This document shows, in pieces, positions 17,952-26,429 of a stretch of DNA of 64,000 bases. The stretch lies in assembly GCA_964625525.1 (NCBI GenBank), contig CAZVEE010000007.1, positions 4,947 to 68,946 of the forward strand. Direction: 5' to 3'. The DNA comes from CAZVEE01 sp964625525. GTDB taxonomy: Bacteria; Pseudomonadota; Alphaproteobacteria; JAJFIK01. A program made the position numbers and the translations under genes. The notes below the pieces were generated by a model that had not been told where the DNA came from, did not search any database, and saw only the letters and a program-made list of their open reading frames with translations. Every line of letters starts with the position of its first letter. Within the stretch, counting starts at the first letter, position 1.

Positions 17952-19209
17952 CACAATGATCGAAACCATCCCCGTCTGGACTGAACCGGACCGTATTCCG
18001 CTTGCGGACGCCGAGCGCATCAATGCTCTGGCCGACGCGCCCTTTCTGTTTCGCATGGTGGCACGCGGGGCCCTGTCGCTGCGGTATGGCCGGATCATCG
18101 CGATCCTGCCCAATGGCGAAGCGCTGCGCTATGAGGGGCCGGAACCGGGCGAGACCGGCGTGCTTCAAATTCACGATTATGCGTTGGCGGATCGGTTGGT
18201 AAATGGCGGCAGCTTGGGCTTCGCCGAGGCCTATATGGATGAAATCTGGAGCACGCCGGACCTGCCCAAAGTGTTGCATGTCTTTAACAAGAACGCGGAC
18301 TGGATGATATCGCTGTTCCGCGGCACGGCCTGGATGCGCTGGCTCGGGCGCATTGCCCATTTCTGGAACCGCAACACCCGCCGTCAGGCCAAGCGCAACA
18401 TCGAAGCGCATTATGATCTGGGTAATGATTTCTACGCCCATTGGCTCGACTCCACCATGACCTATTCCAGCGCCCGCTTCGCCGAACCGGGCCAGGATCT
18501 GGCCGCCGCTCAAGCCAACAAATACGACGCGCTCATCCACCGCCTTGATCTCACGCCCGAGCATACGGTTCTGGAGATCGGCTGCGGCTGGGGGGGCTTT
18601 GCGGAGCATGCCGCCAAGACCGTCGGCTGCGCGGTCACGGGCATCACCATCAGCCGCGAGCAGTTCGATTTCGCCCGCGAGCGCATTTTCCGCGCCGGCC
18701 TCGCCGAAAAAGTCGATATTCAGTATTGTGACTATCGTGACGTGACGGGGCGGTTCGACCGCATCGCCTCGATTGAAATGTTCGAGGCGGTCGGGGAAGC
18801 CTATTGGCCGCGCTTTTTCGGCCAAGTGCGCGACCGGCTCGTGGAGGGCGGCCGGGCGGGGCTTCAGCTCATCACCATCCGCGACGACTATTTCGAGGAT
18901 TACCGGCGCAGCGCCGACTTTATCCAGAAATATGTCTTCCCCGGCGGCATGCTGCCCTCGCCCAGCGTGTTGGCGCGCCAGGTGCGCGAGGCCGGCCTTG
19001 CCATCACCGACACCATGACATTCGGCGTTGATTATGCCGACACGCTGAGCCTGTGGCACAAGCGCTTCCTCGACGTCTGGCCGGAGATTCACGCCATGGG
19101 CTTCGATGAACGCTTCCGGCGCTTGTGGACCTACTACTTTGCCTATTGCGAAGCCGGTTTCCGGGCCGGATCCATCGACGTGGCGCAAGTCCGACTGGAG
19201 CGCATTTGA
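17938..19209 (+). CDS. cfa: Cyclopropane-fatty-acyl-phospholipid synthase-like methyltransferase
   Basis: A 423-residue SAM-dependent enzyme acting on unsaturated acyl chains of membrane phospholipids. Seen: N-terminal lipid-binding domain, the conserved NIEAHYDLGNDFYAHWLD-x-x-MTYSS region (residues 154-177), SAM motif I VLEIGCGWGG (211-220), GITISREQ (about 235-242), and the C-terminal DYFEDYRRSADFIQKYVFPGGMLPS segment typical of CFA synthases. Several subfamilies share this fold, including methyltransferases of furan-fatty-acid synthesis, so the exact product (cyclopropane or methyl-branched chain) is open. The start at 17938 overlaps the DUF1365 stop by 14 bp; the ATG at 17956 is an alternative. 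Stop overlaps the MFS start. Confidence 0.9.
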   Translation: MTNTDTMIETIPVWTEPDRIPLADAERINALADAPFLFRMVARGALSLRYGRIIAILPNGEALRYEGPEPGETGVLQIHDYALADRLVNGGSLGFAEAYMDEIWSTPDLPKVLHVFNKNADWMISLFRGTAWMRWLGRIAHFWNRNTRRQAKRNIEAHYDLGNDFYAHWLDSTMTYSSARFAEPGQDLAAAQANKYDALIHRLDLTPEHTVLEIGCGWGGFAEHAAKTVGCAVTGITISREQFDFARERIFRAGLAEKVDIQYCDYRDVTGRFDRIASIEMFEAVGEAYWPRFFGQVRDRLVEGGRAGLQLITIRDDYFEDYRRSADFIQKYVFPGGMLPSPSVLARQVREAGLAITDTMTFGVDYADTLSLWHKRFLDVWPEIHAMGFDERFRRLWTYYFAYCEAGFRAGSIDVAQVRLERI

Positions 19210-20561
19210 TGACGATGCCCGACCGCCCCGCCGACAGACCCCGTCCCGGCTGGGCGGCCATTCTGGGCTATGGCAGCATCAGCCTGCCCGTCGCCGCCCT
19301 CACCTTGCCGGTCTATGCGTACCTGCCCACGGTCTACACGCAGGAGCTGGGCCTGAGCCTGTCAGCCGTGGCACTGGTGTTGCTGGTGACGCGCGTCTTC
19401 GATGCGATCTGTGATCCGGTTATCGGCTGGCTGAGTGACCGCACGCGCAGTCCCTTCGGACGGCGGCGCCCCTGGATCGCGCTCGCGGTCCCCTTGACCG
19501 CCGTGGCGACCTGGTTCGTCTTCGTGCCGCCGGATGATGCGGATACGACTTATCTCCTCATGTGGGGATTGGTGCTCACCTTTGCCTGGACCGCACTCAC
19601 CCTGCCCTATAATGCGTGGGGAGCGGAGCTTTCGGGCGATTACAACGAACGCACGGCTGTCTTTTCCTCGGCTCAGATCTTCACCATTCTCGGTACCATG
19701 CTGGCGGCGGGCGTGCCCGCGCTGCTTGATGCCATGGGCATCGCGTCGGTGCGCGAGCATGTGGAGGTCCTGGCGGTGATCGTGGTCGTCGCGCTGCCGC
19801 TGTGTGCCGTCCTCGCGCTCCTGACGGCCAAGGAACCTGCGCCCCTGAGCACGCGCACCCTGCCCGTATGGGAGGGGCTGACAGCGCCACTGGCCAACCG
19901 CGATTTCCTGCGCCTCTTAGGCTCATTTCTGATCAATGCGGCGGCGAACGGCCTGCCGGTGACCTTGTTCATCACCTTTGTGACCCATCGCCTGGCCATG
20001 CCGGAGGCCTATGGGCCGCTGCTGTTCATCTATTTCCTGTCAGGCTTGGTGGCGATCCCGCTCTGGGGTTGGCTGGCCACGCGCATCTCCAAGCACCGGG
20101 CCTGGGCCTGGGCCATGATCCTGGCATGTGCCGCCTTTATCTGGACGCCGTTCCTGGTGCAGGAGGGCGATTACACCGTGTTCCTGATCATCACCATCGT
20201 TTCCGGGCTTGGCGTTGGCGCCGATCTGGCGCTGCCGGCGGCCATTCTCAGTGATGTGGTGGATGAGGACACGGCCGGCACCGGCGAGCAACGCACGGGC
20301 TTTTACTTTGCCCTCTGGGGGCTTGGGGGCCAGCTCTCGCTGGGGCTGTCGGCCGCGCTGGCCTTCCTGCCCCTCGATGCGGCGGGGTTCAACGCGCAAG
20401 ACGTGGGCGCCAATAGTGAGGCTCAGCTCATGACCCTGGCCTTGCTTTATGCGGGCTTGCCGGTGGTGCTGAAGCTGGTTGCGGTGGCGATTATGTGGAA
20501 TTTCCCCCTGACGGCGGAACGCCAGGCCCGCTTGCGCGCGGATATCGAAACCCGCGCCTGA
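19209..20561 (+). CDS. MFS transporter (GPH cation symporter type)
   Basis: A 450-residue, 12-helix transporter of the glycoside-pentoside-hexuronide family. Seen: the G-x-L-S-D-R-T-R-S-P-F-G-R-R-R-P-W motif after helix 2 (about residues 77-94), LPYNAWGAELSGDYNERT after helix 4 (about 133-150) and a second-half VVDEDTAGTGEQRTGFYFAL. Its ATG overlaps the CFA-synthase TGA (ATGA), so it belongs to the photolyase operon. GPH-type transporters recur in RpoE-ChrR regulons with DUF1365 and CFA-like genes; the substrate is unknown and could be a lipid precursor rather than a sugar. Ends 4 bp from the convergent minus-strand gene. Confidence 0.88.
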   Translation: MTMPDRPADRPRPGWAAILGYGSISLPVAALTLPVYAYLPTVYTQELGLSLSAVALVLLVTRVFDAICDPVIGWLSDRTRSPFGRRRPWIALAVPLTAVATWFVFVPPDDADTTYLLMWGLVLTFAWTALTLPYNAWGAELSGDYNERTAVFSSAQIFTILGTMLAAGVPALLDAMGIASVREHVEVLAVIVVVALPLCAVLALLTAKEPAPLSTRTLPVWEGLTAPLANRDFLRLLGSFLINAAANGLPVTLFITFVTHRLAMPEAYGPLLFIYFLSGLVAIPLWGWLATRISKHRAWAWAMILACAAFIWTPFLVQEGDYTVFLIITIVSGLGVGADLALPAAILSDVVDEDTAGTGEQRTGFYFALWGLGGQLSLGLSAALAFLPLDAAGFNAQDVGANSEAQLMTLALLYAGLPVVLKLVAVAIMWNFPLTAERQARLRADIETRA

Positions 20562-20565
20562 GCCC

Positions 20566-21036
20566 TCACATGGCCAGAAACACTTGATAGAAGCGGTCCG
20601 CCTCGACCGTGGAGGTCACGCGCCGCGACAGGCAGAGTTGAAAATACCCACGCGCGAAACACCGCGTACTGATTTGGCTCAGCGTGCGCTCAGAACAGAT
20701 CTGCGCCTGCTCCGGCGTCTCGAACCGGCTGAGCGTTTTGTCAAAGCGCACCGACACACCCGCAACGCTCTGGCGGTCAAAGCTCACCGTCTCAATGCAG
20801 CCATCGCAGCTGCCGATGCCGCAGCCCGAAATATCCGTCCGGTCCCGCCCGATCACGCCGAAGCTGTAGTCGAAGGCCTGCGCCTCGGCGATCACGCCGT
20901 CGAGGTTCGTTCCTGGTTTTTCGAGAATGGACACAAAATAAGTGCGGTAGACCACGAAGCCCCCGACCAGCAGGGCCACGATCAGCGCCCGGGTCAAAAA
21001 CGTCCCGAACCAACTCCCTCCAGACCGGCGTGCCAT
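20566..21036 (-). CDS. Small membrane-anchored cysteine-containing protein
   Basis: A 156-residue protein with one N-terminal transmembrane helix (FLTRALIVALLVGGFVVYRTYF, about residues 12-33) and a soluble domain that contains SGCGIGSCDGCIETVSF (about 72-88) and four more cysteines (AQICSER, TRCFARGYFQLCLS). The C-G-x3-C-x2-C cluster could form disulfides or bind a metal. No family recognised. The ATG at 21036 is chosen because GGAGGAG sits six bases upstream; two ATGs further upstream overlap that Shine-Dalgarno. It is the last gene of the minus-strand chrR operon, 77 bp after the SDR gene, and converges tail to tail with the MFS gene. Confidence 0.65.
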   Translation of the reverse strand: MARRSGGSWFGTFLTRALIVALLVGGFVVYRTYFVSILEKPGTNLDGVIAEAQAFDYSFGVIGRDRTDISGCGIGSCDGCIETVSFDRQSVAGVSVRFDKTLSRFETPEQAQICSERTLSQISTRCFARGYFQLCLSRRVTSTVEADRFYQVFLAM

Positions 21037-21113
21037 CCCCATCTCCTCCAACCATAGCCCCGAAGGCTCGGATCATGGTCGATTTGCCGACCCGGACGCA
21101 AGAGCGCCCGGCG

Positions 21114-21914
21114 TCAGGCCCCATCCGCCGGCTTGTCCCAACCCGTCTGGCGCTGAATCAGGCTGATATACCAGTTGCGCGGGACGATTCGCAGAAACCA
21201 CAGCCACCAGGTAAACCGGCGCGGGAAGGTGATTTCGAAGGCCTGCCCCTTCAGGCCTGCCACGATGCGCTTGGCGGCCTCATCTGAGGACACCATGAAC
21301 GGCTTGGGAAACTCGTTATCGTCCTGGGCGGGGGTCTCCACAAAACCTGGCGTGATCAGCGACAACCGCACGCCGTGGCGATCCAGTTCAATAGCCAGGC
21401 TCTCAGCCAGCACATTGAGCGCCGCCTTACTGGCGCCATAGGCCGCACTGGTCGGCAGACCGCCATACCCGGTCACCGAAGACACAATGGCGATATGCCC
21501 GGACCGGCGCGCAATCATCCGCGCCAGCAGCGGCTCCAACCCATAGACCGTGCCCATAAGATTGATGGCAAACGTCTTCTCGAAGATCTCCGCCGAGAAA
21601 TCCGGCGCTTCCACCGGCAGATACACACCCGCGTTCAAGATGGCCAGCGCCACCGGCCCATGCGTGTCCTCGATTTCCGCCACGATTGCCGCCATGCGCG
21701 CCCGGTCCGTCACGTCCCCAGCGAAGGGCACGATCCGGCCCGCCAGGCCCGTGGCCTCGCTGGCGAGCGTCTCCAGTTCCTCTTGACGCCGGGCGGTGGC
21801 GGCCACGGTCCATCCCTCACCCGCCAGGCGCAGGGCCGTGTCTCGCCCGATCCCGGAACTGGCGCCCGTGATCCAGGCGATCCCGTCACGCGGCGTTGCG
21901 ACCTGTCTTGCCAC
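21114..21914 (-). CDS. Short-chain dehydrogenase/reductase
   Basis: A 266-residue SDR with the NAD(P)-binding TGASSGIG (about residues 14-21), the NAG motif (ILNAG, about 91-95), active-site Ser in IVSSVTG and the Y-x3-K pair in AAYGASKAALN (about 155-165), followed by LITPGFVETP. The C-terminus (FTWWLWFLRIVPRNWYISLIQRQTGW) is hydrophobic and aromatic, consistent with membrane-lipid substrates. SDR genes of this kind occur in RpoE-ChrR regulons. The start is a GTG at 21914 with GGGAAGAG just upstream; it overlaps the photolyase 3' end by 29 bp. Confidence 0.88.
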   Translation of the reverse strand: MARQVATPRDGIAWITGASSGIGRDTALRLAGEGWTVAATARRQEELETLASEATGLAGRIVPFAGDVTDRARMAAIVAEIEDTHGPVALAILNAGVYLPVEAPDFSAEIFEKTFAINLMGTVYGLEPLLARMIARRSGHIAIVSSVTGYGGLPTSAAYGASKAALNVLAESLAIELDRHGVRLSLITPGFVETPAQDDNEFPKPFMVSSDEAAKRIVAGLKGQAFEITFPRRFTWWLWFLRIVPRNWYISLIQRQTGWDKPADGA

Positions 21915-23484
21915 TGCTCTTCCCCTTCTTGCCCGTCTTCGACGACAGGCAGCCAATGTCCCTCAGAAAGCGCTCGGAGTCTTCGGCAATGGTCTTGCGC
22001 TTGGCGTCATCCATCTTGTCCAACGTCCGGTAGGGCATGGCCAGCCGAGGGTTGCCGCCCAACTGCTCCCGGTTCTCCATCAGAAAGAACCAGTAGAGAT
22101 AGTTGAACGGACAGGCCTTCTCGCCAGCCTTTTTCGACACGCTGTAAGAGCAGCCCTTGCAGTAATCCGACATGCGATTGATATACGCCCCGCTGGCCGC
22201 ATAGGGTTTGGAGGCTAGGACGCCCCCGTCCGCAAACAGCGCCATGCCGTGGGTGTTGGGCAATTGCACCCATTCATAGGCATCCGCATAGACGATCAAG
22301 TACCACTCGTTGACCGCCTTCGGGTCGATCCCCGCCAGCAGGGCAAAGTTTCCGGTGATCATCAGCCGCTGAATGTGATGGGCGTAAGCATGGGCGCGCG
22401 TGGTCTCCACCACATCGCGGATGCAAGCCATTTTGGTCTCACCGGTCCAGAAAAACGCCGGCAGCGGACGGTCCGCTTTCAACGCATTCGTCTGGGCATA
22501 GTCCGGCATTTTCAGCCAGTAGATGCCGCGGATGTATTCACGCCATCCCAGGATCTGGCGGATAAACCCTTCCACGGCGTTCAAGGGCGCTTTGCCTTTC
22601 GCGTGGCGCGCCGCCGCCTGCTCACAGATCTTGCGGGCGTCCAAGAGGCCGGCATTGAGATAGAGCGCGATGAGGCTGTGGAACAGGAACGGCTCGCCGG
22701 CCTTCATGGCATCTTGATAATCGCCGAAGGACGGCAAACACGTGTCGAGGAAATCCTCCAGCGCCGCCTGCGCCCCTTCCGCACACACCGCATAGTCGAA
22801 CGGCTCAAGCGTTCCGAAGTGATCGGAAAATTGGTCTTCCACAAGCCTGAGCACATCGCGCGTGATGGCATCGGGCGCGACGGCAAAGCGCTCCGGCACC
22901 GCCATATCCTGTGGGAGCGGTTTACGGTTGTCGGAGTCGTAATTCCACTCGCCGCCCTCGGGCTCCCCGGCCTTGGTCATCAGAAGACCGGTCTCTTTGC
23001 GCATTTCGCGATAGAAGTACTCCATGCGCAGCGCCTTGCGCCCCTCGGCCCATTCGCCAAAGCGCTCATGGGAGCACAGGAACCGGTCGTCCTCACGGAC
23101 CTCCACCGGGCAGTCCAAGCTCTCGGCCCACTGACTGATCTCCGCGCGCAGCCGGTATTCCCCGGCTTCTGTCACCACCACCCGGTCGCAAGTTCCGCCT
23201 TTGAGGGCGCGCGCCACTTCATCGCGCAACGAACCGGTATTGTCCGGATCGTCATAGGCCGTGTAGGCCACACGAAACCCGTCCGCCTCCAATGCCTGTG
23301 CGAAATGGCGCATGGCGGAGAACACGAAGGCGATCTTCTTTTTGTGGTGTTTCACATAGGTGGCTTCGGCGCGCACCTCCGCCATCACAATCAGATCCCG
23401 CTTGGGATCGGCGTCGGACAAGCTCGACACATCCCGGCTGAGCTGATCACCGAGGATGAGACGCAGGGTCCCGCTCTGGCTCAT
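21886..23484 (-). CDS. phrB: Iron-sulfur (6-4) photolyase / bacterial cryptochrome
   Basis: A 532-residue member of the FeS-BCP (CryB/PhrB) family, which repairs (6-4) photoproducts or senses light using FAD, a ribolumazine antenna and a [4Fe-4S] cluster. Seen: N-terminal LRLILGDQLSRD (residues 7-18), the tandem His pair in AYAHHIQRLMITGN (His369-His370), and the four cluster cysteines Cys354, Cys442, Cys445 and Cys458; all six positions are offset by exactly four from those described for Agrobacterium PhrB (350, 438, 441, 454; 365/366). The Lys/Ser/Gly-rich tail after residue 515 is an extension. Second gene of the chrR operon, 18 bp after chrR; AGGG lies 13 bases before the ATG. Paired with the CPD photolyase at 14.2 kb, the island would cover both major UV lesions. 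Confidence 0.94.
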   Translation of the reverse strand: MSQSGTLRLILGDQLSRDVSSLSDADPKRDLIVMAEVRAEATYVKHHKKKIAFVFSAMRHFAQALEADGFRVAYTAYDDPDNTGSLRDEVARALKGGTCDRVVVTEAGEYRLRAEISQWAESLDCPVEVREDDRFLCSHERFGEWAEGRKALRMEYFYREMRKETGLLMTKAGEPEGGEWNYDSDNRKPLPQDMAVPERFAVAPDAITRDVLRLVEDQFSDHFGTLEPFDYAVCAEGAQAALEDFLDTCLPSFGDYQDAMKAGEPFLFHSLIALYLNAGLLDARKICEQAAARHAKGKAPLNAVEGFIRQILGWREYIRGIYWLKMPDYAQTNALKADRPLPAFFWTGETKMACIRDVVETTRAHAYAHHIQRLMITGNFALLAGIDPKAVNEWYLIVYADAYEWVQLPNTHGMALFADGGVLASKPYAASGAYINRMSDYCKGCSYSVSKKAGEKACPFNYLYWFFLMENREQLGGNPRLAMPYRTLDKMDDAKRKTIAEDSERFLRDIGCLSSKTGKKGKSSGKTGRNAA

Positions 23485-23502
23485 GCGCTTAACCCTGCAT
23501 GG

Positions 23503-24147
23503 TTAGGTGAAAAAGCTGAGAATGCGCCCCACCGGCCCGGTGAGATGCAACGGCCCTTCATTGACCGCGAAGCAAATGCACACAGACCCATCCTCGGCCA
23601 CCGGTGAGTGGTCAACCGTTTCGTCCGCGACCGCCACATCCCCGGGCCCGTAATAGCCCGTGGCATCGGAAAAGGCGCCAGAGAGCACCAAGGTCAGCTC
23701 CTGACCTTCATGGGTATGACGCGGCATGGCCCGGCCCGGCGCGATGACGAGCAGGCGCGCCTCGTCCTCATCCCCGTCATGGAACAGAACATATTCTTGC
23801 ACGCCCGATAGGAGCGGATTCCACGGAATCGCCTCGAACGGCAACCCCACCGCATCATAGAGCGGCTTGGGCAACACTGGATCGAAGCGCGCCAGATCTG
23901 GCTTGGGCGGTTGAGTGCCCCGCACCAGATCGCGCAGCGGCACGGTCCAGGCCCCGTCCACGCTCGCCCCCGAACGCGGCGTCGCAGAGGCCATCATGGC
24001 GCCCGCGATGGCCTCCATCTCGGTGACTTTCCGGCGACAGAGAGGACACAGGGTCAAATGCGCTGCAATGAGCACCGCCGTCCCACCCGTGATCGCGCCG
24101 CTTGCATAATCGAGCAGCAACTCATCGGGCACGTGAGAGTGGATCAT
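23503..24147 (-). CDS. chrR: ChrR-type zinc anti-sigma factor
   Basis: A 214-residue two-domain anti-sigma factor that holds an ECF11 sigma factor inactive and releases it on singlet-oxygen or organic-peroxide stress. Seen: N-terminal ZAS domain with zinc ligands His5, His30, Cys34 and Cys37 (HLTLCPLC) and C-terminal cupin with His144, His146, Glu150 and His180, plus Cys190 and Cys192. These match the R. sphaeroides ChrR ligands (6, 31, 35, 38; 141, 143, 147, 177) by constant offsets, so the protein looks fully functional. The cognate sigma gene, normally directly upstream in the same operon, is absent: only 271 bp of non-coding DNA separate chrR from the divergent cysK-like gene. An ECF11-type promoter lies 58 bp upstream. 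Confidence 0.94.
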   Translation of the reverse strand: MIHSHVPDELLLDYASGAITGGTAVLIAAHLTLCPLCRRKVTEMEAIAGAMMASATPRSGASVDGAWTVPLRDLVRGTQPPKPDLARFDPVLPKPLYDAVGLPFEAIPWNPLLSGVQEYVLFHDGDEDEARLLVIAPGRAMPRHTHEGQELTLVLSGAFSDATGYYGPGDVAVADETVDHSPVAEDGSVCICFAVNEGPLHLTGPVGRILSFFT

Positions 24148-24204
24148 AGCCGATAAACACCTGATACTAGAGAGTTAATGGATAGTCGCCGCTATGACTT
24201 TTGG

Positions 24205-24230
24205 TACGTGCCGATCAGCCCAGCGGATCA
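24205..24230 (-). promoter_or_regulatory. RpoE/ECF11-type promoter of the chrR operon
   Basis: On the minus strand TGATCC (24230-24225), a 16-bp spacer and CGTACC (24208-24203). It lies 58 bp upstream of the chrR start codon. Same elements as the promoter at 14169, which heads the facing operon. Confidence 0.7.
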
Positions 24231-24418
24231 TCGCACAGATAAAAAGTTGACCCGCCGGCAAAACCCCACACATCCTGCGGACTTGCACCGGTGTGATGCA
24301 GACTCTAGCCTGAGAGGTCACCAATGCCGGACCCCGGCAGCAGATCACTTCTCCGGACCCGTCTTGATGACCCGGTCCGCATCACATGGTCCGTAACCAG
24401 CTTAGGGAAAGGCCCCCT

Positions 24419-25462
24419 ATGACGATCCGCGCCGATATGCTCGAGTCCATCGGCAACACACCGCTCATTCGCCTGAAACACGCCTCCGAAGACACGGGCT
24501 GCGAGATCTTGGGCAAAGCCGAATTCATGAACCCGGGCCAGTCGGTGAAAGACCGAGCGGCGCTCTACATCGTGCACGACGCCTTGGCCAACGGTCGCCT
24601 GCGCCCTGGCGGCACCATCGTCGAAGGGACAGCCGGGAATACGGGGATTGGCTTGGCGCTGGTGGCCAATGCTATGGGCTTTCGCACGGTAATCGTGATC
24701 CCGGAAACGCAGAGCCAGGAAAAGAAAGACACTTTGCGCCTGTTCGGGGCGGAGCTCATCGAAGTGCCCGCCGTGCCCTATAAGAACCCGAACAACTACG
24801 TGAAATACTCTGGGCGGTTGGCGGAAGAACTCAACCGCACCGAACCCAACGGCGCCATCTGGGCAAACCAATTCGACAATGTGGCCAATCGCGAGGCCCA
24901 CTACAAAGGCACTGGCCCGGAGATTTGGGAGCAGACGCGCGGGCGGGTGGACGGCTTCGTGTCGGCCGTGGGCACGGGCGGGACGCTGGCCGGTGTCGGC
25001 ATGAGCCTTAAGGAACGCAATTCCAAGATCGTCATCGCGCTCGCCGATCCCATGGGCGCGGCGCTTTATCACCACTACAAGCATGGTGAGCTGAAAGCCG
25101 AAGGCAGCTCCATCACCGAAGGCATTGGTCAGGGCCGCATTACGGCTAATCTGCAAGGCGCCCCGGTGGATGAGGCCTATCAGATCCCGGATGCCGAAGC
25201 CGTGCCCATCGTCTTTGATCTGCTGGAGCATGAGGGCCTGTGCATTGGTGGCTCAGCCGCCGTTAATGTCGCCGGTGCCATCCGCCTCGCCCGCCAGCTT
25301 GGCCCGGGCCACACCATCGTCACCTTGCTCTGCGATTACGGTACCCGATATCAAAGCAAGCTGTTTAATCCGGATTTCCTGCGCTCCAAGGACCTGCCGG
25401 TGCCGGACTGGCTGGAGCGCGGGCAATCCGCGGCCGCGGCCAGGCCGCGCGTTTTTGAGTGA
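24419..25462 (+). CDS. cysK: Cysteine synthase (O-acetylserine sulfhydrylase family)
   Basis: A 347-residue PLP enzyme of fold type II that makes cysteine from O-acetylserine and sulfide. Seen: SIGNTPLIRL (residues 10-19), PLP lysine Lys44 in NPGQSVKDRAA, the phosphate/substrate loop EGTAGNTGIG (about 68-77) and the glycine loop VGTGGTLAG (about 190-198). It is longer than CysK of E. coli (323 residues) because of C-terminal sequence after LLCDYGTRYQSKL. The ATG at 24419 follows AGGGAAAGG; an upstream ATG in frame lacks family sequence. It heads an operon with sseA (91 bp on) and a GNAT gene, a set concerned with cysteine and sulfur transfer. Divergent from chrR. Confidence 0.9.
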   Translation: MTIRADMLESIGNTPLIRLKHASEDTGCEILGKAEFMNPGQSVKDRAALYIVHDALANGRLRPGGTIVEGTAGNTGIGLALVANAMGFRTVIVIPETQSQEKKDTLRLFGAELIEVPAVPYKNPNNYVKYSGRLAEELNRTEPNGAIWANQFDNVANREAHYKGTGPEIWEQTRGRVDGFVSAVGTGGTLAGVGMSLKERNSKIVIALADPMGAALYHHYKHGELKAEGSSITEGIGQGRITANLQGAPVDEAYQIPDAEAVPIVFDLLEHEGLCIGGSAAVNVAGAIRLARQLGPGHTIVTLLCDYGTRYQSKLFNPDFLRSKDLPVPDWLERGQSAAAARPRVFE

Positions 25463-25553
25463 TCGCGTTGTGAGTGTTTTGTCGGCCGAAGGCTGTGCGA
25501 AAACAGCCGCGACCAAAAAGTCGAGTTCATTAGCCTAGGGAAACGCCGCCGCC

Positions 25554-26405
25554 ATGCTTGGCCCCGTACCGTCTGATCCGCTGGTTACCACTGACTGGCT
25601 CGCCGCCAATCACAGCGCCCCGGATCTCCAGATCATCGATTCGTCCTGGTATCTGCCCAGCCAGGGCCGCGACGCCCAGGCGGAGTATCGCCAGGCTCAT
25701 ATTCCGGGCGCTGTGTTTTTCGATATCGACGATGTGTCGGACACCACCACCAGCCTGCCGCATATGCTGCCCGATCCGGTGAAGTTCTCCTCGCGCGCCC
25801 GGCGTCTGGGCCTCGGGGATGGCGTGCGGATCGTCGCCTATGACGGCGCCGGCCTCTTTGCCGCCGCGCGCGCTTGGTGGATGTTCAAAGTGATGGGCCA
25901 CAAAGAGATCGTGGTGCTTGACGGTGGCTTGCCGAAATGGCGGGCAGATGGCCATGGCGTGAACGATGATATGCCCCTGCACAAGCACAGCCATTTCACC
26001 GCTCGCAAGCATGCCATGCTGGTGCGCGACGCGGATCAGATGCGCGCCAATCTGACCAGCGGCGCCGAACAGGTGATCGACGCCCGGTCTAGCGGCCGCT
26101 TTCGCGGCGAGGAGCCCGAGCCGCGCCCGGGCCTGCGCGGGGGGCATATTCCCGGTAGCCTTAATATCCCTTATACGGATCTTCTCAATACGGATGGCAC
26201 GATGAAATCCCGTGAGGATTTGGCCACCGTGTTCGCGGCCGCGCGGGTGGATATGCGACAGCCTGTGGTGACCATGTGCGGCTCTGGCGTGACCGCCGCC
26301 ATTGTGGCCCTCGCGCTCACCCGTCTCGGTCATCCCGCCGTGTCCCTTTATGATGGTTCGTGGGCCGAATGGGGTGCGCGGGAGGACTTGCCCGCCGCCG
26401 TTTGA
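25554..26405 (+). CDS. sseA: 3-mercaptopyruvate sulfurtransferase
   Basis: A 283-residue tandem rhodanese-domain protein. The catalytic domain has the active-site loop CGSGVTA with Cys242; CGSGVTA marks mercaptopyruvate sulfurtransferases, while thiosulfate rhodaneses have CRKGVTA. Other motifs are DSSWYLP (29-35), EYRQAHIPGAVFFDID (44-59), DARSSGRFRGEEPEPRPGLRGGHIPGS (176-202) and SWAEWG near the C-terminus. It transfers sulfur from 3-mercaptopyruvate, a product of cysteine transamination, to thiophilic acceptors or cyanide. An AGGGAAAC lies upstream of the ATG. A GGCTGT/ACAGCC hairpin without T-tract sits in the 91-bp gap from the cysK-like gene. Confidence 0.95.
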   Translation: MLGPVPSDPLVTTDWLAANHSAPDLQIIDSSWYLPSQGRDAQAEYRQAHIPGAVFFDIDDVSDTTTSLPHMLPDPVKFSSRARRLGLGDGVRIVAYDGAGLFAAARAWWMFKVMGHKEIVVLDGGLPKWRADGHGVNDDMPLHKHSHFTARKHAMLVRDADQMRANLTSGAEQVIDARSSGRFRGEEPEPRPGLRGGHIPGSLNIPYTDLLNTDGTMKSREDLATVFAAARVDMRQPVVTMCGSGVTAAIVALALTRLGHPAVSLYDGSWAEWGAREDLPAAV

Positions 26406-26429
26406 GCCGCACGGGCAGGAGACGTCGCC

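Noticed and set aside
22249..23607. A 452-codon open frame antisense to the FeS photolyase
   Set aside because: It is a shadow of a high-GC gene. The opposite strand encodes a protein with all family residues in place, while this frame gives arginine/histidine-rich sequence with no motif.
24148..24418. An ECF sigma factor gene beside chrR
   Set aside because: Only 271 bp lie between chrR and the cysK-like gene. No frame on either strand is long enough or resembles sigma region 2 or 4.
24231..24418. A SAM- or cysteine-related riboswitch upstream of the cysK-like gene
   Set aside because: I could not fit the leader to SAM-II, SAM/SAH or other known aptamer cores; no terminator or anti-Shine-Dalgarno pairing is evident.
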